Positions 13,110 to 24,700 of a stretch of DNA of 64,000 bases are shown here, one piece after another. The stretch comes from Pempheris klunzingeri (lineage: Eukaryota > Chordata > Actinopteri > Acropomatiformes > Pempheridae). The stretch is taken from NCBI RefSeq assembly GCF_042242105.1, contig NC_092028.1:9285338-9349337 (forward strand), given 5' to 3'. Position 1 is the stretch's first letter. The number at the start of each line of letters is the position of its first letter. A program made the translations under genes and the position numbers. The notes beneath the pieces are model-generated. The model was not told the DNA's origin, did no database searches, and saw nothing but the letters and a program-made list of their open reading frames with translations.

Positions 13110-15118
13110 TAAAAGGCAAATCCTCATGTAATGAATCCAAACCTGGATCCCTCTGCTGAGTGTGCGTCTGCTGCAGCCGAGTGCACTGAATGGGTAGATG
13201 GGCCAGCAGCACTCAACCGAGGACAGAGTTAACAGAAATCCCCCACTGATCGTCTAATCAGGTGAGTTCACAGAGACACTATGATGTTTCCTAATCAATA
13301 AACATGAGGTTATGAAATCACCTCTGCTCACTTTCTGCTTTGAGTGACTGAAGTGGAACAAATGAGGGTTTGGAGTTATGTAACAACCACCTGATGCTGC
13401 AGCAGTATCAGAACATCCACACACAAAATGCCTCTGTGGTGGTTTAAGCCACAACAGGATTTCACTGCCAAATATGTCCAGGAACCAAACGTGTTCGGCC
13501 TCAGCTGAGGAACGCCGGGATGCTAGTGCACCCGCGTGGCGTGTCTATGCTAACACAGTTTACTGGGAAGTTAGCTCAGCAGTGGCGGAGCACACGGCTG
13601 TCTGGCGCCATCCACTGGATTCATTTCATCGACTTTTACTGTTCAGGAGGTTGGAAACATGATGTGAGCTATTTTGACTTTTTTTTTTTTAGCTAGCCAG
13701 AAGTGGTTAGCACTTTGTCTTACCTTTGTCTGGCCCGATATCATCGTTAGGTCTTTACAGGCGAGGACAGCCCGCTGTGGGAACATGTATTCTATGAGAT
13801 AGACTTCATAATATCGAGTTAAATGTAGGTACTTTTGGATTTTGGGTGTTTAAAACTGTTGTTTGTGGAGGAAAGTGGTGAGGCTGTGACGTAGCACTTA
13901 GCGCGAGAGGACAGGCGAAGCTGAAGAGCAAAACCGGAAATTGAAATATGTCAGTGTTACTTATTTCCTGTGCGATTGTTTATTTATTTTTATTTATTTA
14001 TTTATTGTTCCTGGAAAGTTAAAAGGACTTCCTGGAGTTTGCCCAAGAAAATTAAAGTCTGATTGATAAATTAAAGCAGCCACATAAAAAGAGGTTATTC
14101 ACTCTCAAAACAGACTCATTGACTCATTTCAGACTCATTTCTTATGTAAAATTAGTTTTTCTTTTGGAGCAAGGTTAAGGGAGCTCACTCTAACATTCTT
14201 GAATTAAGCCACTTTAGTTTTGATGAAGGTTTGATTGTACTTTCAATTCGGGAGATGTTACTTTAGAAAGACAACATCACTGGTTAATCTGTACATATTA
14301 CCATTTTAGAAAAACTCATAAGAAAAATATACTTTTAAGATGCTGTTTATCAAAATATAAATGCAAGTTATGAGATCTATTGAAAACAAACAATAAAAGG
14401 CTGAAGAAGACTGTGACATTGTCAAAAGATGTGGAAAAAGCTGGTAAGTGAACCTTGAGTTGTAATAGTCACAAAAAGAACATTTTTTCAATGTTTCAAT
14501 GATTATTCCTATATATAAGCTCTGTGATTTGCACTTCAGTTATTTAGTTTTACTTCTATTATTTATGTGTATGTCTATCCATCTATTTATTTATGGAACA
14601 TGCCTTTGGTGTATACAAATGTATGTCTTGTTCTGTATTGCCTATAGCCACTGTTATATTTGAGGCTGAATAAAGACAAGAAGCCAAAGGCTAAATGTTC
14701 TGAAATAGTACGCCACATGCATTTAGTATGTATGAGCTCTTCTATGACTGGAAACAAAAACTCACATTGAACACGTGACAATGAGTCAACATAAAAAGAA
14801 GGAGAAATAAAAAGATTTGTTCTTGCCCTCCAAAGATAATGATGATATTAATTGTAGCTTGTATTTTTAAACTTGTATAGTAATTCATAGTAATTCATAA
14901 GGGAAACACTTGTGAATTAAGCCATGACTGGCTACATCGGGCTCAATAACAGAAACTCATCAGCCAAATACGACTGAAAATGTGTTTATTAGGAAGATGT
15001 AAATACAGTTTATTTTTCTTTGTTTTACAAGAGTGACATTCTCTTAATCACAAGTGGGAACACAAAGCTTTTTTTTTTTTAATAAGCAAAGAAACACCAT
15101 CCATTCTTATCTCAACTG

Positions 15119-15120
<2 letters not shown>

Positions 15121-15158
<38 letters not shown>
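15121..15158. repeat. (GA)n microsatellite
   Basis: About 19 perfect GA units in non-coding sequence. Confidence 0.95.
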
Positions 15159-15160
<2 letters not shown>

Positions 15161-15753
15161 GCTGAGTGCTGATCTATGCCCTTGAGCAAAGAGACTTTGG
15201 AGTGATAAATCTTGTAATGTTACAAAGTGGTTCTGTTCATTGCGTAACTCTCCCTGTCTGCAAATACTCCCCGCAGCTTTAACTGTAAGAGAATATGATC
15301 ACTATCAATAATCTCACTGGAGCCTTGACGTCAATTACGGTCACTGAAATGGTTACATCTAAACTCCTCAATAGGCTTTAAATCAAGCCATTTAAGCACC
15401 AGTTACATCCAGGCTTCACAAGTCTGAAGTTACAAATAAAACTTTCATTGTTCACATTTCAAATATTCTTAGTATTCGTCATTAAAATAAGTAATTTCTA
15501 AAATGACAGCCTCCCTTCAAATAACCTCCCACAAATAAACTGTTGTGATTTTTGAAAAACATGTTCACACCAGTTTAGAGTGAACCTAAAGCCACCTGGT
15601 GAGTCCTCACAATGTGCTGATCAAATGAAGGTGCAATCAAGAGTGGGATCAAAGTGAACCACAGTGGAACCAGTTAAAATAAATACAAAACATGAGAAAA
15701 AAAAAAATCTTTAAAAGTGAGACTTTTTTTTTTAGTCACAGCACGAACACAAA

Positions 15754-16086
15754 CGTCACACACAACAGGTCGCCTTTAGTAGCCATTTTCGCGCGTACAT
15801 CCCGTCCTGTTCATCAAAGTCTCTGCTGCTGCCGTGGTTACCAGGGCTCAGGAATGCCATCCTTCCAGTCGGGGCTGTCAGCAGAGAACGAGGAGCGTCA
15901 CAGGAACGAGCCGCGCTGAGACTCTCCGGGAACGCAGTGATCCCTGGTGAGAACGTCCCCGCCCACTCCTCAGATGGCACTGGCACAGCAACACATGAGC
16001 ACGCCGGGATATCTCTTCTCAAGTGGCTGCCGACCTGCCAGAGGGGCCCCAGGAGTTCATTACCGACTGAGCGCCCTTCACACGGC
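15754..16086. other. CpG-dense block, possible unannotated exon or promoter
   Basis: By eye I count about 23 CpG dinucleotides in about 333 bases, far above the flanking AT-rich DNA. The block contains a GC-box-like 'ccccgcccac' near 15957, a plausible plus-strand donor (ccctg|gtgagaac) at 15947/15948, and a long pyrimidine run ending in TTTAG just before it at about 15735. A minus-strand reading frame stays open for about 110 codons across it, but I recognise no family and no start or stop context that supports it. It may be a small CpG island, a 5' non-coding exon, or an exon of a gene that extends left. Confidence 0.3.
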
Positions 16087-16395
16087 ATCTGACCCCCCCT
16101 TTCCCTTTTAACACACAGGTTATTAGTGGCACCCAGCTGCGGTGGGAAATGGCCAAATATTTCTCAGTGTTCATGTATAAATAGGTCACTTGCGTAGGGA
16201 CGTGTTGCTCTCATGGGGGGGGGGGGTATTTCTGTGTCTTGGAAGGGACATCGAGCAGCAGTTTCAGAGCTCAAATCAATCATTATTTAGAACAGTGTCA
16301 GCATTACCAACACATCTTTGGGAAACAGTCAAGGAATGGGTTGTTTTCTTGTGTTTGTTTGTTTTTTCTGGGGTTTTTTAAGGATTCATACAAAG

Positions 16396-16442
16396 TTTAT
16401 TCCAACAGGAAATAAAAGCATTTCTGATCCTGCTGTTTTATT
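16396..16442 (-). terminator. rgl3 polyadenylation signals
   Basis: Two AATAAA hexamers on the minus strand (16442-16437 and 16401-16396) lie about 200 and 240 bases past the rgl3 stop codon. No other gene feature lies between. They are the likely cleavage signals for the rgl3 mRNA. Confidence 0.6.
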
Positions 16443-16638
16443 ACGCTCCATCAGTTTCTGTTGAGGCGAGCATTCCTCTTCATAAAGTGCTTTCATAACG
16501 TCGCATTTTTACCTCTCAGCATCTGAAAAAAGGACGGACCATCTTAGAAAAATAGGTCTTAGAGATAAATCCCATTTTCAGGGAGTGTTCCGTGAGCTCA
16601 GTTCACCTTCCACGTGCAAAATCTGTCGAGTAGAGGAA

Positions 16639-18713
16639 CTACTTTGTGAACCGTCCGAGACTCGACGTGGCTCTCAGTGGTTTCTTTTGGCCTTTTGGGT
16701 ACTGCCGCAGAACGAAGTCAAAGTTGGCCGTCGTGGACATAGCGTAGAAGACGTTTGCTTTGTCGGGTATGAGCAATTCTGGAAACACAAAAGCAGGATA
16801 AATCGTCAGGATGTGGCGTTTTATTTCTTTTAGCACTATTACAACAGTTCTTTCAATACTAGAGTCATTCTGTTCTGACCTCTTTCCTGGGAGATGACCT
16901 GTGTCAGGGTGAAGTCACGCCCGTTCATGTGTTCTAGGTGATGCTTCTCCAATGCCCTTTGAATGACCTGTGCAGTTTTGTCCTGGCTGGTCAGCTATGA
17001 AAGGCAAAGAATTATAAGTGCCCGGATGAAGACAGAAGCTTCTGCTTTAGAAAGTCAGCTACAACATTGCACTCAGAGGCTCATTCAGAGAATAGCGAAG
17101 TAGTGAGAGTATTCAGATCCTTATATTAAAGTTCCCTCTACATTAAATAATGTGCTTTAGTTATTCACCGGGGTATTTGAGCTCCATTGTGTAATGTCTG
17201 ACACACACTAAGTATTAACTAATCAGTGAAGTGGGGAACATCTTGTGTCCAGCACATAAACTTTTGAAATTAACAATATTTGCATATTTGTAGATTATGA
17301 GTTTTTGAAAGGAGAGTTAGCATACTGAATTTCAATTTCAATTTCTATTGTATGTACATGTTATCAGTAAAATGCATTAAACAAAAATTAAAATAATAAT
17401 GAAGAGACATGCCCCCTGTGAGCGGTATACTATTATTATAGTATACTATAGAAAATATTAGATTGTGTGTAAGTATTTTGTTTGGTTTCATATTTTATAA
17501 GCTCAAATGTTTTGTGTGTACAATATTATATATAATAAGTAACAACTGGCGCTGTCAGGTAAATGTCAAGTACAATATTTCCCTCTGAAATGTCATGAAG
17601 TATAAAATAGGATCACATGGATATACTGAGGTGAAGTAGTAGTGTAGTGAAGCACTTGACTAAATGTACTTAGTTACTTGTGGTAGCGTGTATGCAGCAC
17701 AAAACTCTTTCAGTCGTACTAAATATTTACCTTCAACATTAAGTGGCTACGGTCTAATACTCACCAGGATGCTTTTGTACATGTTGCCATTGTTCTGGCC
17801 CAGGTCCACGCTCACCCTGACTATGCAGGAGTCAGCCACCTGGCGGTTATACACAGGCAGCGAGGTCATGGACACGGAGCGTTTGTGGTGGGAGGCCAGA
17901 GTGGGCTTCGGCCGAGCGCCGCTGCAGGACGAGGCCGGAGAGCAGAGGTCCATCTGGCAGTCAGAGGAGGAGCTGGATGGAGTAGGGGAGTCTGGAGAGG
18001 ATGCCGCAGAGCAGCAGGGGGAGGATGAGGAAGAGCAGGACGAGGAGGAAGAGAAGGCCTCGGAAACGTTGTTGATAGAGCTGTGAAAGGACTGCAGAGG
18101 AGAGAGGACAACAAACAAGAGAAAGAATATTGAGTGTCATTGGAAATATGGTGGTTTTAGAAATGACTGTTCTGCTGAAACCAACGATGCAGCAGTGAGA
18201 ACTGTGCACCATTAGCAAACCCTTCCTCGGGTCAGCTAAGGCCCTGCTCCATTCAAATCCCACGTGTCGAGGGCTCTCGCTAGTTTCGATGGGCCTATCC
18301 AAAAACAAGCTTTTGTGAAGGGAGATTATGTAAGCTTCCCAGCTTTAAAAGCCATTCGGTGTATTTTACTTCATCTTGGAAATGCTTCAGGGGTGTCCCA
18401 TACTACTTAAAACGATTGTTTGTGAAGTGCAAATAGTTGTGCTGAACACAGGGACCCATTAGATGAACACACTGCAAGACAAAGCTTTCAGCAAACACCA
18501 CTGGTGACAGGACAGACAGAAATCAAGGCTATGAGGCAATGAGGCAGATACACACACACACACACACACATACAGCAGTTTACCTGTAGTCTGATAGAAC
18601 AGACAGAGTTTGGGGAGGAGAGATCCTCCATCTCAGATCCACTGGATCCAGAAGATGAAACGCTGATCTGGTCAGCAGGGACTTTTTTAGATCCATCGCT
18701 CATCGTCAAGAGA
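16639..18713 (-). other. rgl3: rgl3 exons 14-17: Ser-rich linker and Ras-association domain
   Basis: Exons are 18584-18713, 17765-18091, 16880-16994 and 16639-16778. Exons 14-15 encode a linker dominated by Ser with Cys, Pro and Asp, including runs of five or more Ser. The RA domain begins around '[20 protein letters not shown]' and continues through '[20 protein letters not shown]', ending '[13 protein letters not shown]'. The stop is TAG at 16641-16639. The lysine/arginine residues at the start of the RA fold (R-V-S-V and K-S-I-L) match the positions that contact Ras in the family. The Ser-rich exon produces a long Glu-rich open frame on the opposite strand that is not a gene. Confidence 0.87.
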
Positions 18714-21700
18714 CTGAAGAGAGAGATTAAACTTGAGCTTGTATCAATACTGCATACAATAGATCCAACTCAAAACAATGGATTCCTTGAAATAAAGGAG
18801 GTCAGGAGATACTGTGACTTCAGTGTTGGTGCAGGTCTGTGTGCATAATAAAATATGCTTGAACTGTGCGTTTGAATATTCAAATGAGACCACAGCACAA
18901 TACTCACGTGGAGAGTTTCTTTGTGAGCGTGCGGTGGCTCCAAGGAGTCGGCGAACACAAGTCCAGGGGAGGCTCCAGCTGCCTCGACAGTTCGTAGCTG
19001 TAACAAACATATTGGATTGAGTGTTGCAACAGAGGAAAAGCGCTTTGAGCTTTGTATTTTGTAGTTGATACAACATGATTGAGCCGTCTCTGGTACTTTG
19101 TTGAAGTACCCAGGGTGCACTGTGGTTTTCAAGACCAGACCAGCCCCTGGCATGTTTATGGTAATCATATCATTTCTTTTGTTGGGGGCAGTGCAACTCC
19201 CACCCAAAGTGTTTATTGTTATATTATATTATTATATTTCTCTTTAAAAGTATAAATAAACTATGTGGTTAGTTCTTCTGAACACAACTTCTGTTGTATC
19301 AGTTTGGTATGTTTTCTAGTTTGAAACTGTAACACAGCAAGTATTTCATGAACTGCACATGAGCTGCATGACTTACCAGAGTTAGTTTATAGGAGCATGT
19401 CCCAAATTATTAAATTATTAACTCTGTATGATGGGATATGTTGATTATTAGAGCAGCACACCTTTATTTGTCCACGTCCAGAATGAACTCTCGAATTTTA
19501 CAACCCATATTTCAAATGATGTAACCTGTTGTTTGGCTTTCCTGCTGATTGTGATTCAATCACATGTATGTTACGTAAGGTGGTAAATAGCTCACCTCTC
19601 CTGGTCTGTGAGCAGCCTGTGTCCCCGCAGCCAGGCAGCGATTCTGGAGTGATGGGGCAGGTTGTACTGGGAACAGGACACCTGCAGCACACGGATCTGT
19701 GACAGAACCTCAAACTCCTGTAGGGACAGAGAAATGTCAGTGGACTGCAAGATGCCGTGACTCCTGGCATCCGTGTGGTTGCACAGCTGTACCAGCGATG
19801 TGAAACTATCCCTTAAAGAGTTATATAAATGTTTAAAAAGGACAGCAAAAGGTCTCTAGCTTTCAGCCTGTCGTGTACTAAAAAACATAGGAGTCAGAAA
19901 AAGTCCCCGTGTGTTTACTTTGACAATGCAAATATACTGCACACACCCAGCCACACGAGCATGTACTGTCGTGCTGACGGCGTGGTATGTGGACACCTTT
20001 GTACTTGTGGAAAAAAAAGAATAAATGAAGGAGAATACATAAAAGATGACACAAAGAGGAACCACTTACCCTCCTCCTCTTCTCAAAGTTTATGAGCCCA
20101 CCCTGTCAAAATAGTAGATTGTTAGTACAGAATTTATGGCATATCAATGATTAATTGGATCAAGACATACTCAAATCACTACAGTATGACTTTATTCTAA
20201 CAGAAATAACACATCGCTGTGTAGTTGGAAGCAGAGATAAAAGCCTTTTTCAGTGATTATTCATGTATTTGTAAAAACTGTAATACCTCCGAGGAACCAT
20301 TCATGATTCATGATTGGTGTGTATGAAGATGAATCATTGGTAATATAACAGCTGTAATTGTGATCATGAATAGAACTTTACCTTTAAAGTGAAATGTTGT
20401 GTGTTTATTTCCAAATGCATCTATAATATTTACCAGTGAAGTATTAAATATTAATGGCCATGAGATGTGAGTGAAAGCTGTGAGAGAAATCTGGGAAGTG
20501 GAACTCGAGCGACGGATCTGTCATGTCAAACTATTTCAAAAGTGAACCTTCCTTGAGCACATTTATCGACGGTTCTAAACCCACAGTTGTGCACGTATGT
20601 ACGCGTATGTAAGATTATCATTAAATACAGTGGAATTAATCCACTTTGGTGAGGTAAAGCTGCCTTTAATGGCTCGCTTAAATGTATTAAATTGCAGTAG
20701 TGGAACATTTCAAATCATTTATTCAGGTTATACTACTGATACCACACTATAGAGTTGCATTCAAAATTTCACTTATGTAAAAGTACAAAAAAAAAAAAGA
20801 AATACACAATACTGAATATCATGAGATATTTTTCTGTGCAGGATACATACTATATAAACATTGAATTTTAAGCCTGAACAATCCTCAGGCTACATTATGT
20901 ACCTCCAGAGTGTCTGGCAGAGCAGTGTCCAGCATGGTGAGGACGGTCAGGTAGGTGCCCAGGTAAGGCACCACTCCACTGGAGGTGCTCTGCAGAGAGA
21001 CATGTAAGCACAGTGCTCAGTGGAGCTACAGCAGGAGTTTCCAGTGTCACCGTATCTGGTTATTTCTGTCTTTCGAATACAGTCATTAGCTTTATTTTTT
21101 CCACTGAATTGCTTGCGATCAGACCGCATTCACACAAGGAAAGTCCCAGCTAGCAGTACTGTGGGCTCATGTGCTGGCACAGGAGAGTGTGCATATGACT
21201 CATGAAAGACCCCAGTCTGGTCTATTATTACTGTCCTATAATCCTGGTGATCTGAGGCCATTTGAAACTTGTTCAACATCGAGCGAGGCTAAAGATAGGT
21301 TCGAGACTCTGCCATGCCAGAGATACTCCACCCACACTGAGGAGAGTCAGCTCTCCTGTGGCTTTTAGAGTTGTAGAATACGGAAGGCTCCAAGACAATA
21401 TCACATTATAAAATGATCACATTTTCCAATAGTATAACTGCCATTCAATATGGCAGAAGAGGAAGTCTGCTGCTAAGTATTTTGGCTGAACTAGATCTTA
21501 GTGATATATGGCTCGCACGCATGTCATCAAAACATCGGACTCTTTTCCCATCCTAGAAGTATGGCTCACCATCTGTCTTGGGATCGGACTCCGCTTGGAT
21601 ATCTTTGGAGAAATGTTATCCACAGTTGCTTGGCCTCCGTCCTGTCAAAGTAGGTCAGACGGAGCTATATTCAGTTGAAGGTTATAGGCACATGCATCCG

Positions 21701-24700
21701 CCCATTATCAAAAATGAGTCTTTAAAAGTAAAATAACAATCTAGCATCATTTTCCTCTTCTTCTGCGTGTTTATGTCTATAAGCACAAAATGATATGCAC
21801 ACAAGCACGATTAAGGGGGCTTGAAATGAAGGACGTGAGCAAACTTTAAACTGACTTAAGAAAGCAAGCTCTTCAATGGAAGAATACAATTTGTTATATG
21901 TTAACTTGGACTTCCCGTTTAATAATTGTCTTGTGAAAGGGAGGCAACTTCCAAGCCTTCTCTCTGAAGTCTTTGTATGCGATATCTGTCTAAAAGTGAT
22001 TCAAACAGTGACTGGGCTTTATGAGTGACTGTTTACATAGAGCAAAGCAAAATGTTACTGTGAAGCAGCAAGTACAATTGCAATTTGCTTGGTTGTTAAG
22101 TACTGATGCATCTACGATCTACTGGCTGTACAGTACTTTCACTGGAACTAGTGACGCAGTTGCCTAAGAGAAGAAAAGAGAACATAATGTGCTTGAGGCC
22201 TCTAGTTTGCCATTAACACTCGGTTAAACATTTATGGAAATATTAACTCAAAAATGTATTTTTTAATGATTAAAAAGAGAAATCCATGCACTGCATTTCA
22301 AAACATGCTTTCATTACGTGTCTTTGTACTATGTCCTCAATCTACTCTTCATATCCTGTTGTGCTTAATATAGGAAATTCTATGACCATAGATACCCAAT
22401 CTGTAATACAGGGTTGTGTTTGCTGCTGAAAATATTGGTTTTATCAGTGATTTAATTAGCCTTCAGTTCAGAACCCCCCCCCATCTCAAATTGATTTTAG
22501 AGTATTTTCAGTATGCAGCTGCAGTGGTTTGGCTTGTTTGCATCGGTAAACATTAACCCTTAGACGAACAGGAAGGTCAAGGTTATATGGAATGTCCCAT
22601 GTCTGTAGGAATATCTTCTCATTGGTTATTTGTCAGGTTTATACACTATTTACTGTGGAGCACCTCTCATCCATCAATGGCATCACCACTGATGATGATG
22701 ACAATGCTAAAAACCCCAATCATAAATGTTAAATTATATATAAACCCACATATTCCTATGACTTGTGTATTTCAAGGGTAACGCTGTAAACACTGACGTG
22801 AATCGATCCTGTTTTTTGTGTACCACGTGGTTCTCACCTCCCCCAGGAGCTCTTTGTTGGTCAGAACACAGTTCTCATCAGGGAAGGTTTCCCAGAGGTT
22901 ATCAAACATGGCCATGCTATCCCTGCAAACACAACAGAGACAGCACATAGTAAAAATGCAGCTATTCAGTCCAAAGTCAGATACTTTAATAATTAACTGT
23001 TATAAACAATAAGTGGTGTTACAATGTTACACACCACTGCTTAGTCCATGGCCAGATGTTTGCACCATAAAGTGGATCACATGAAGATATGCTCCACTTA
23101 CCCCTGACATAACAATGGCTTACTGCCGCTTTCATGACCTGACATAGAATATGGGTCATCCAAAAGCAAGACATTTGCATGACTTGCAACGTCAGTGACA
23201 CTGAATTGCACTTGATGAGGGTTCAGTGTCCTCATTAAAAGACGATTATGTAAAACGCAATATAAACGTAACCATAGAGACAAAAGTTCTGGCCTTTGAA
23301 AATGGCAATAACCCAGCCCTACCTGCTAACAGCAGCCCAGGTCTTTCTCAGTCTGTAAACTGCGTTAGACTGAAGGGCTGACAGGATCGCCCTGAGAGAG
23401 GAGAAGTTCTTCAGTCGACGACAGTCCTACACAGGAAACAACTTGCATTCAGTGGGTTCACTTGGTCTCAAATCAAATCAAATATTCCAGGAAAACAAAT
23501 ACGGGTTTAGCAAGTATGAACACGTGTGTGCATGTGTTCCCTTTAAAACGCCAACATACATTAAAAACCTGCTGAATCTGGTTTTTGACTCACCTGTGCT
23601 ACTCTGATCCACTTCTCTATGATGCGGGCCCTTTGAGCTGGTGTGGTGGGAGGCCGACGGGAGGAAGTGGGACTGGACGTGACGTCTGTCGGCCGGCAGA
23701 GCAGGGACATGATGACCTGGTTGGTAATGGCGTTGAACTGTGCAATGGTGGCTCGGATAGTGGGAGACATGTTTTCCTTCTTGTCTCTTTGCGACCACAC
23801 GCAGCCCAGACACTGGTATGGCACCACTTTGACAAACAGAGCCTGAAACACCATGTAGGTCAACGCTTATCGTCAGCCTTTGATCATCAATGTAAACCGA
23901 CAGAAATGTGTGAATGTGGAGCATAAAATATATCCTCTCACGTACAGAGTCCATTCGGGTGAGCTGCTCAGCAATGGCTGCAGCGGAGAAATCCATGACG
24001 CCACCTTGATCTGGAGAGTTTTCACATCCTGAATCCTCATCACCAGATTCCTCCTCATCCTGCTCCAGATCTGTGTGGGTAGATCTGTCGCTCGTCTCAG
24101 ATTCTGAGGAAACACAGAGCAGGAATCAAGAAAAAGGGAGCGTGGCTTTTTGCAGGATGATTTTCACAGTGTGAACAGTTACAGTGACGGTAGGGCATGT
24201 GGACGAGGGCCTTATCGCTTCCTGTCATGCGTTGGAGATTCACCTTCTTTCTGTAACCTCTTGAGCAGCGCTTCAGCTTGGCCCGCCAACGAACAGAAGT
24301 TGGGCTGGCTGCGAATGTTGTCGTACACTGCAGAGCTGATCCTCAGGTGATCCAACAGCAGCCTGAGGGCCTCGTGCAGGGGAGGATCCCTGAAGTCCTC
24401 GCTGTACTCATCCAACCATGTCTGGACAAAGGCCAACAGAGGGCTGAGGAAGGGCAGTGGAAGAGCCATTATAGTTTAACTATTTAAACAACACTTCAAA
24501 CCATACAGACACACTAGAAATGAACCAGGTAAGGGTTCAAACAGTTCTATTTAACTCAACTTTCATTAACAATTTTAATGTGAAACATCATCCACCTACC
24601 TCCTGTAGCTTTCAGCATTATCCAGATCTGAAGCAGCATTTTCTCTATAGGGAGAAAAAAAACAGGACAGTTTTTGTATATTTCTAATTATTATTTGTTC

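Larger units (their letters stand above)
1..16395. other. Intergenic or deep intronic DNA, no supported gene
   Basis: I see no open reading frame here that resembles a known family or shows coherent exon structure. The stretch holds simple repeats (GT at 672-712, CA at 3528-3554, CA at 9081-9111, a CA/decamer compound at 10461-10530, CT/CA at 13058-13109, GA at 15121-15158). It also has two old copies of a dispersed repeat (about 1696-1830 and, reversed, 6318-6475), and a CpG-dense block near its right end (15754-16086). Two smaller CpG-containing patches (13480-13560 and 13890-13940) could be regulatory. It lies downstream of the 3' end of rgl3 and may belong to a large intron or flank of a gene outside the window. 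Confidence 0.6.

Noticed and set aside
15756..16088. 110-codon minus-strand frame across the CpG-dense block
   Set aside because: GC-rich DNA has few stops. No acceptor or donor fits the frame on the minus strand and no family is recognised; only the CpG block itself is reported.
17425..17446. Small AT-rich inverted repeat (9-bp arms) in rgl3 intron 15
   Set aside because: Short and of low complexity; expected by chance in AT-rich introns.
17664..18086. 140-codon plus-strand frame rich in Glu/Asp
   Set aside because: It is the antisense shadow of the Ser-rich rgl3 exon 15 (TCC/TCT codons read backwards as GGA/AGA/GAG). The minus strand has the correct splice sites and RA-domain homology.
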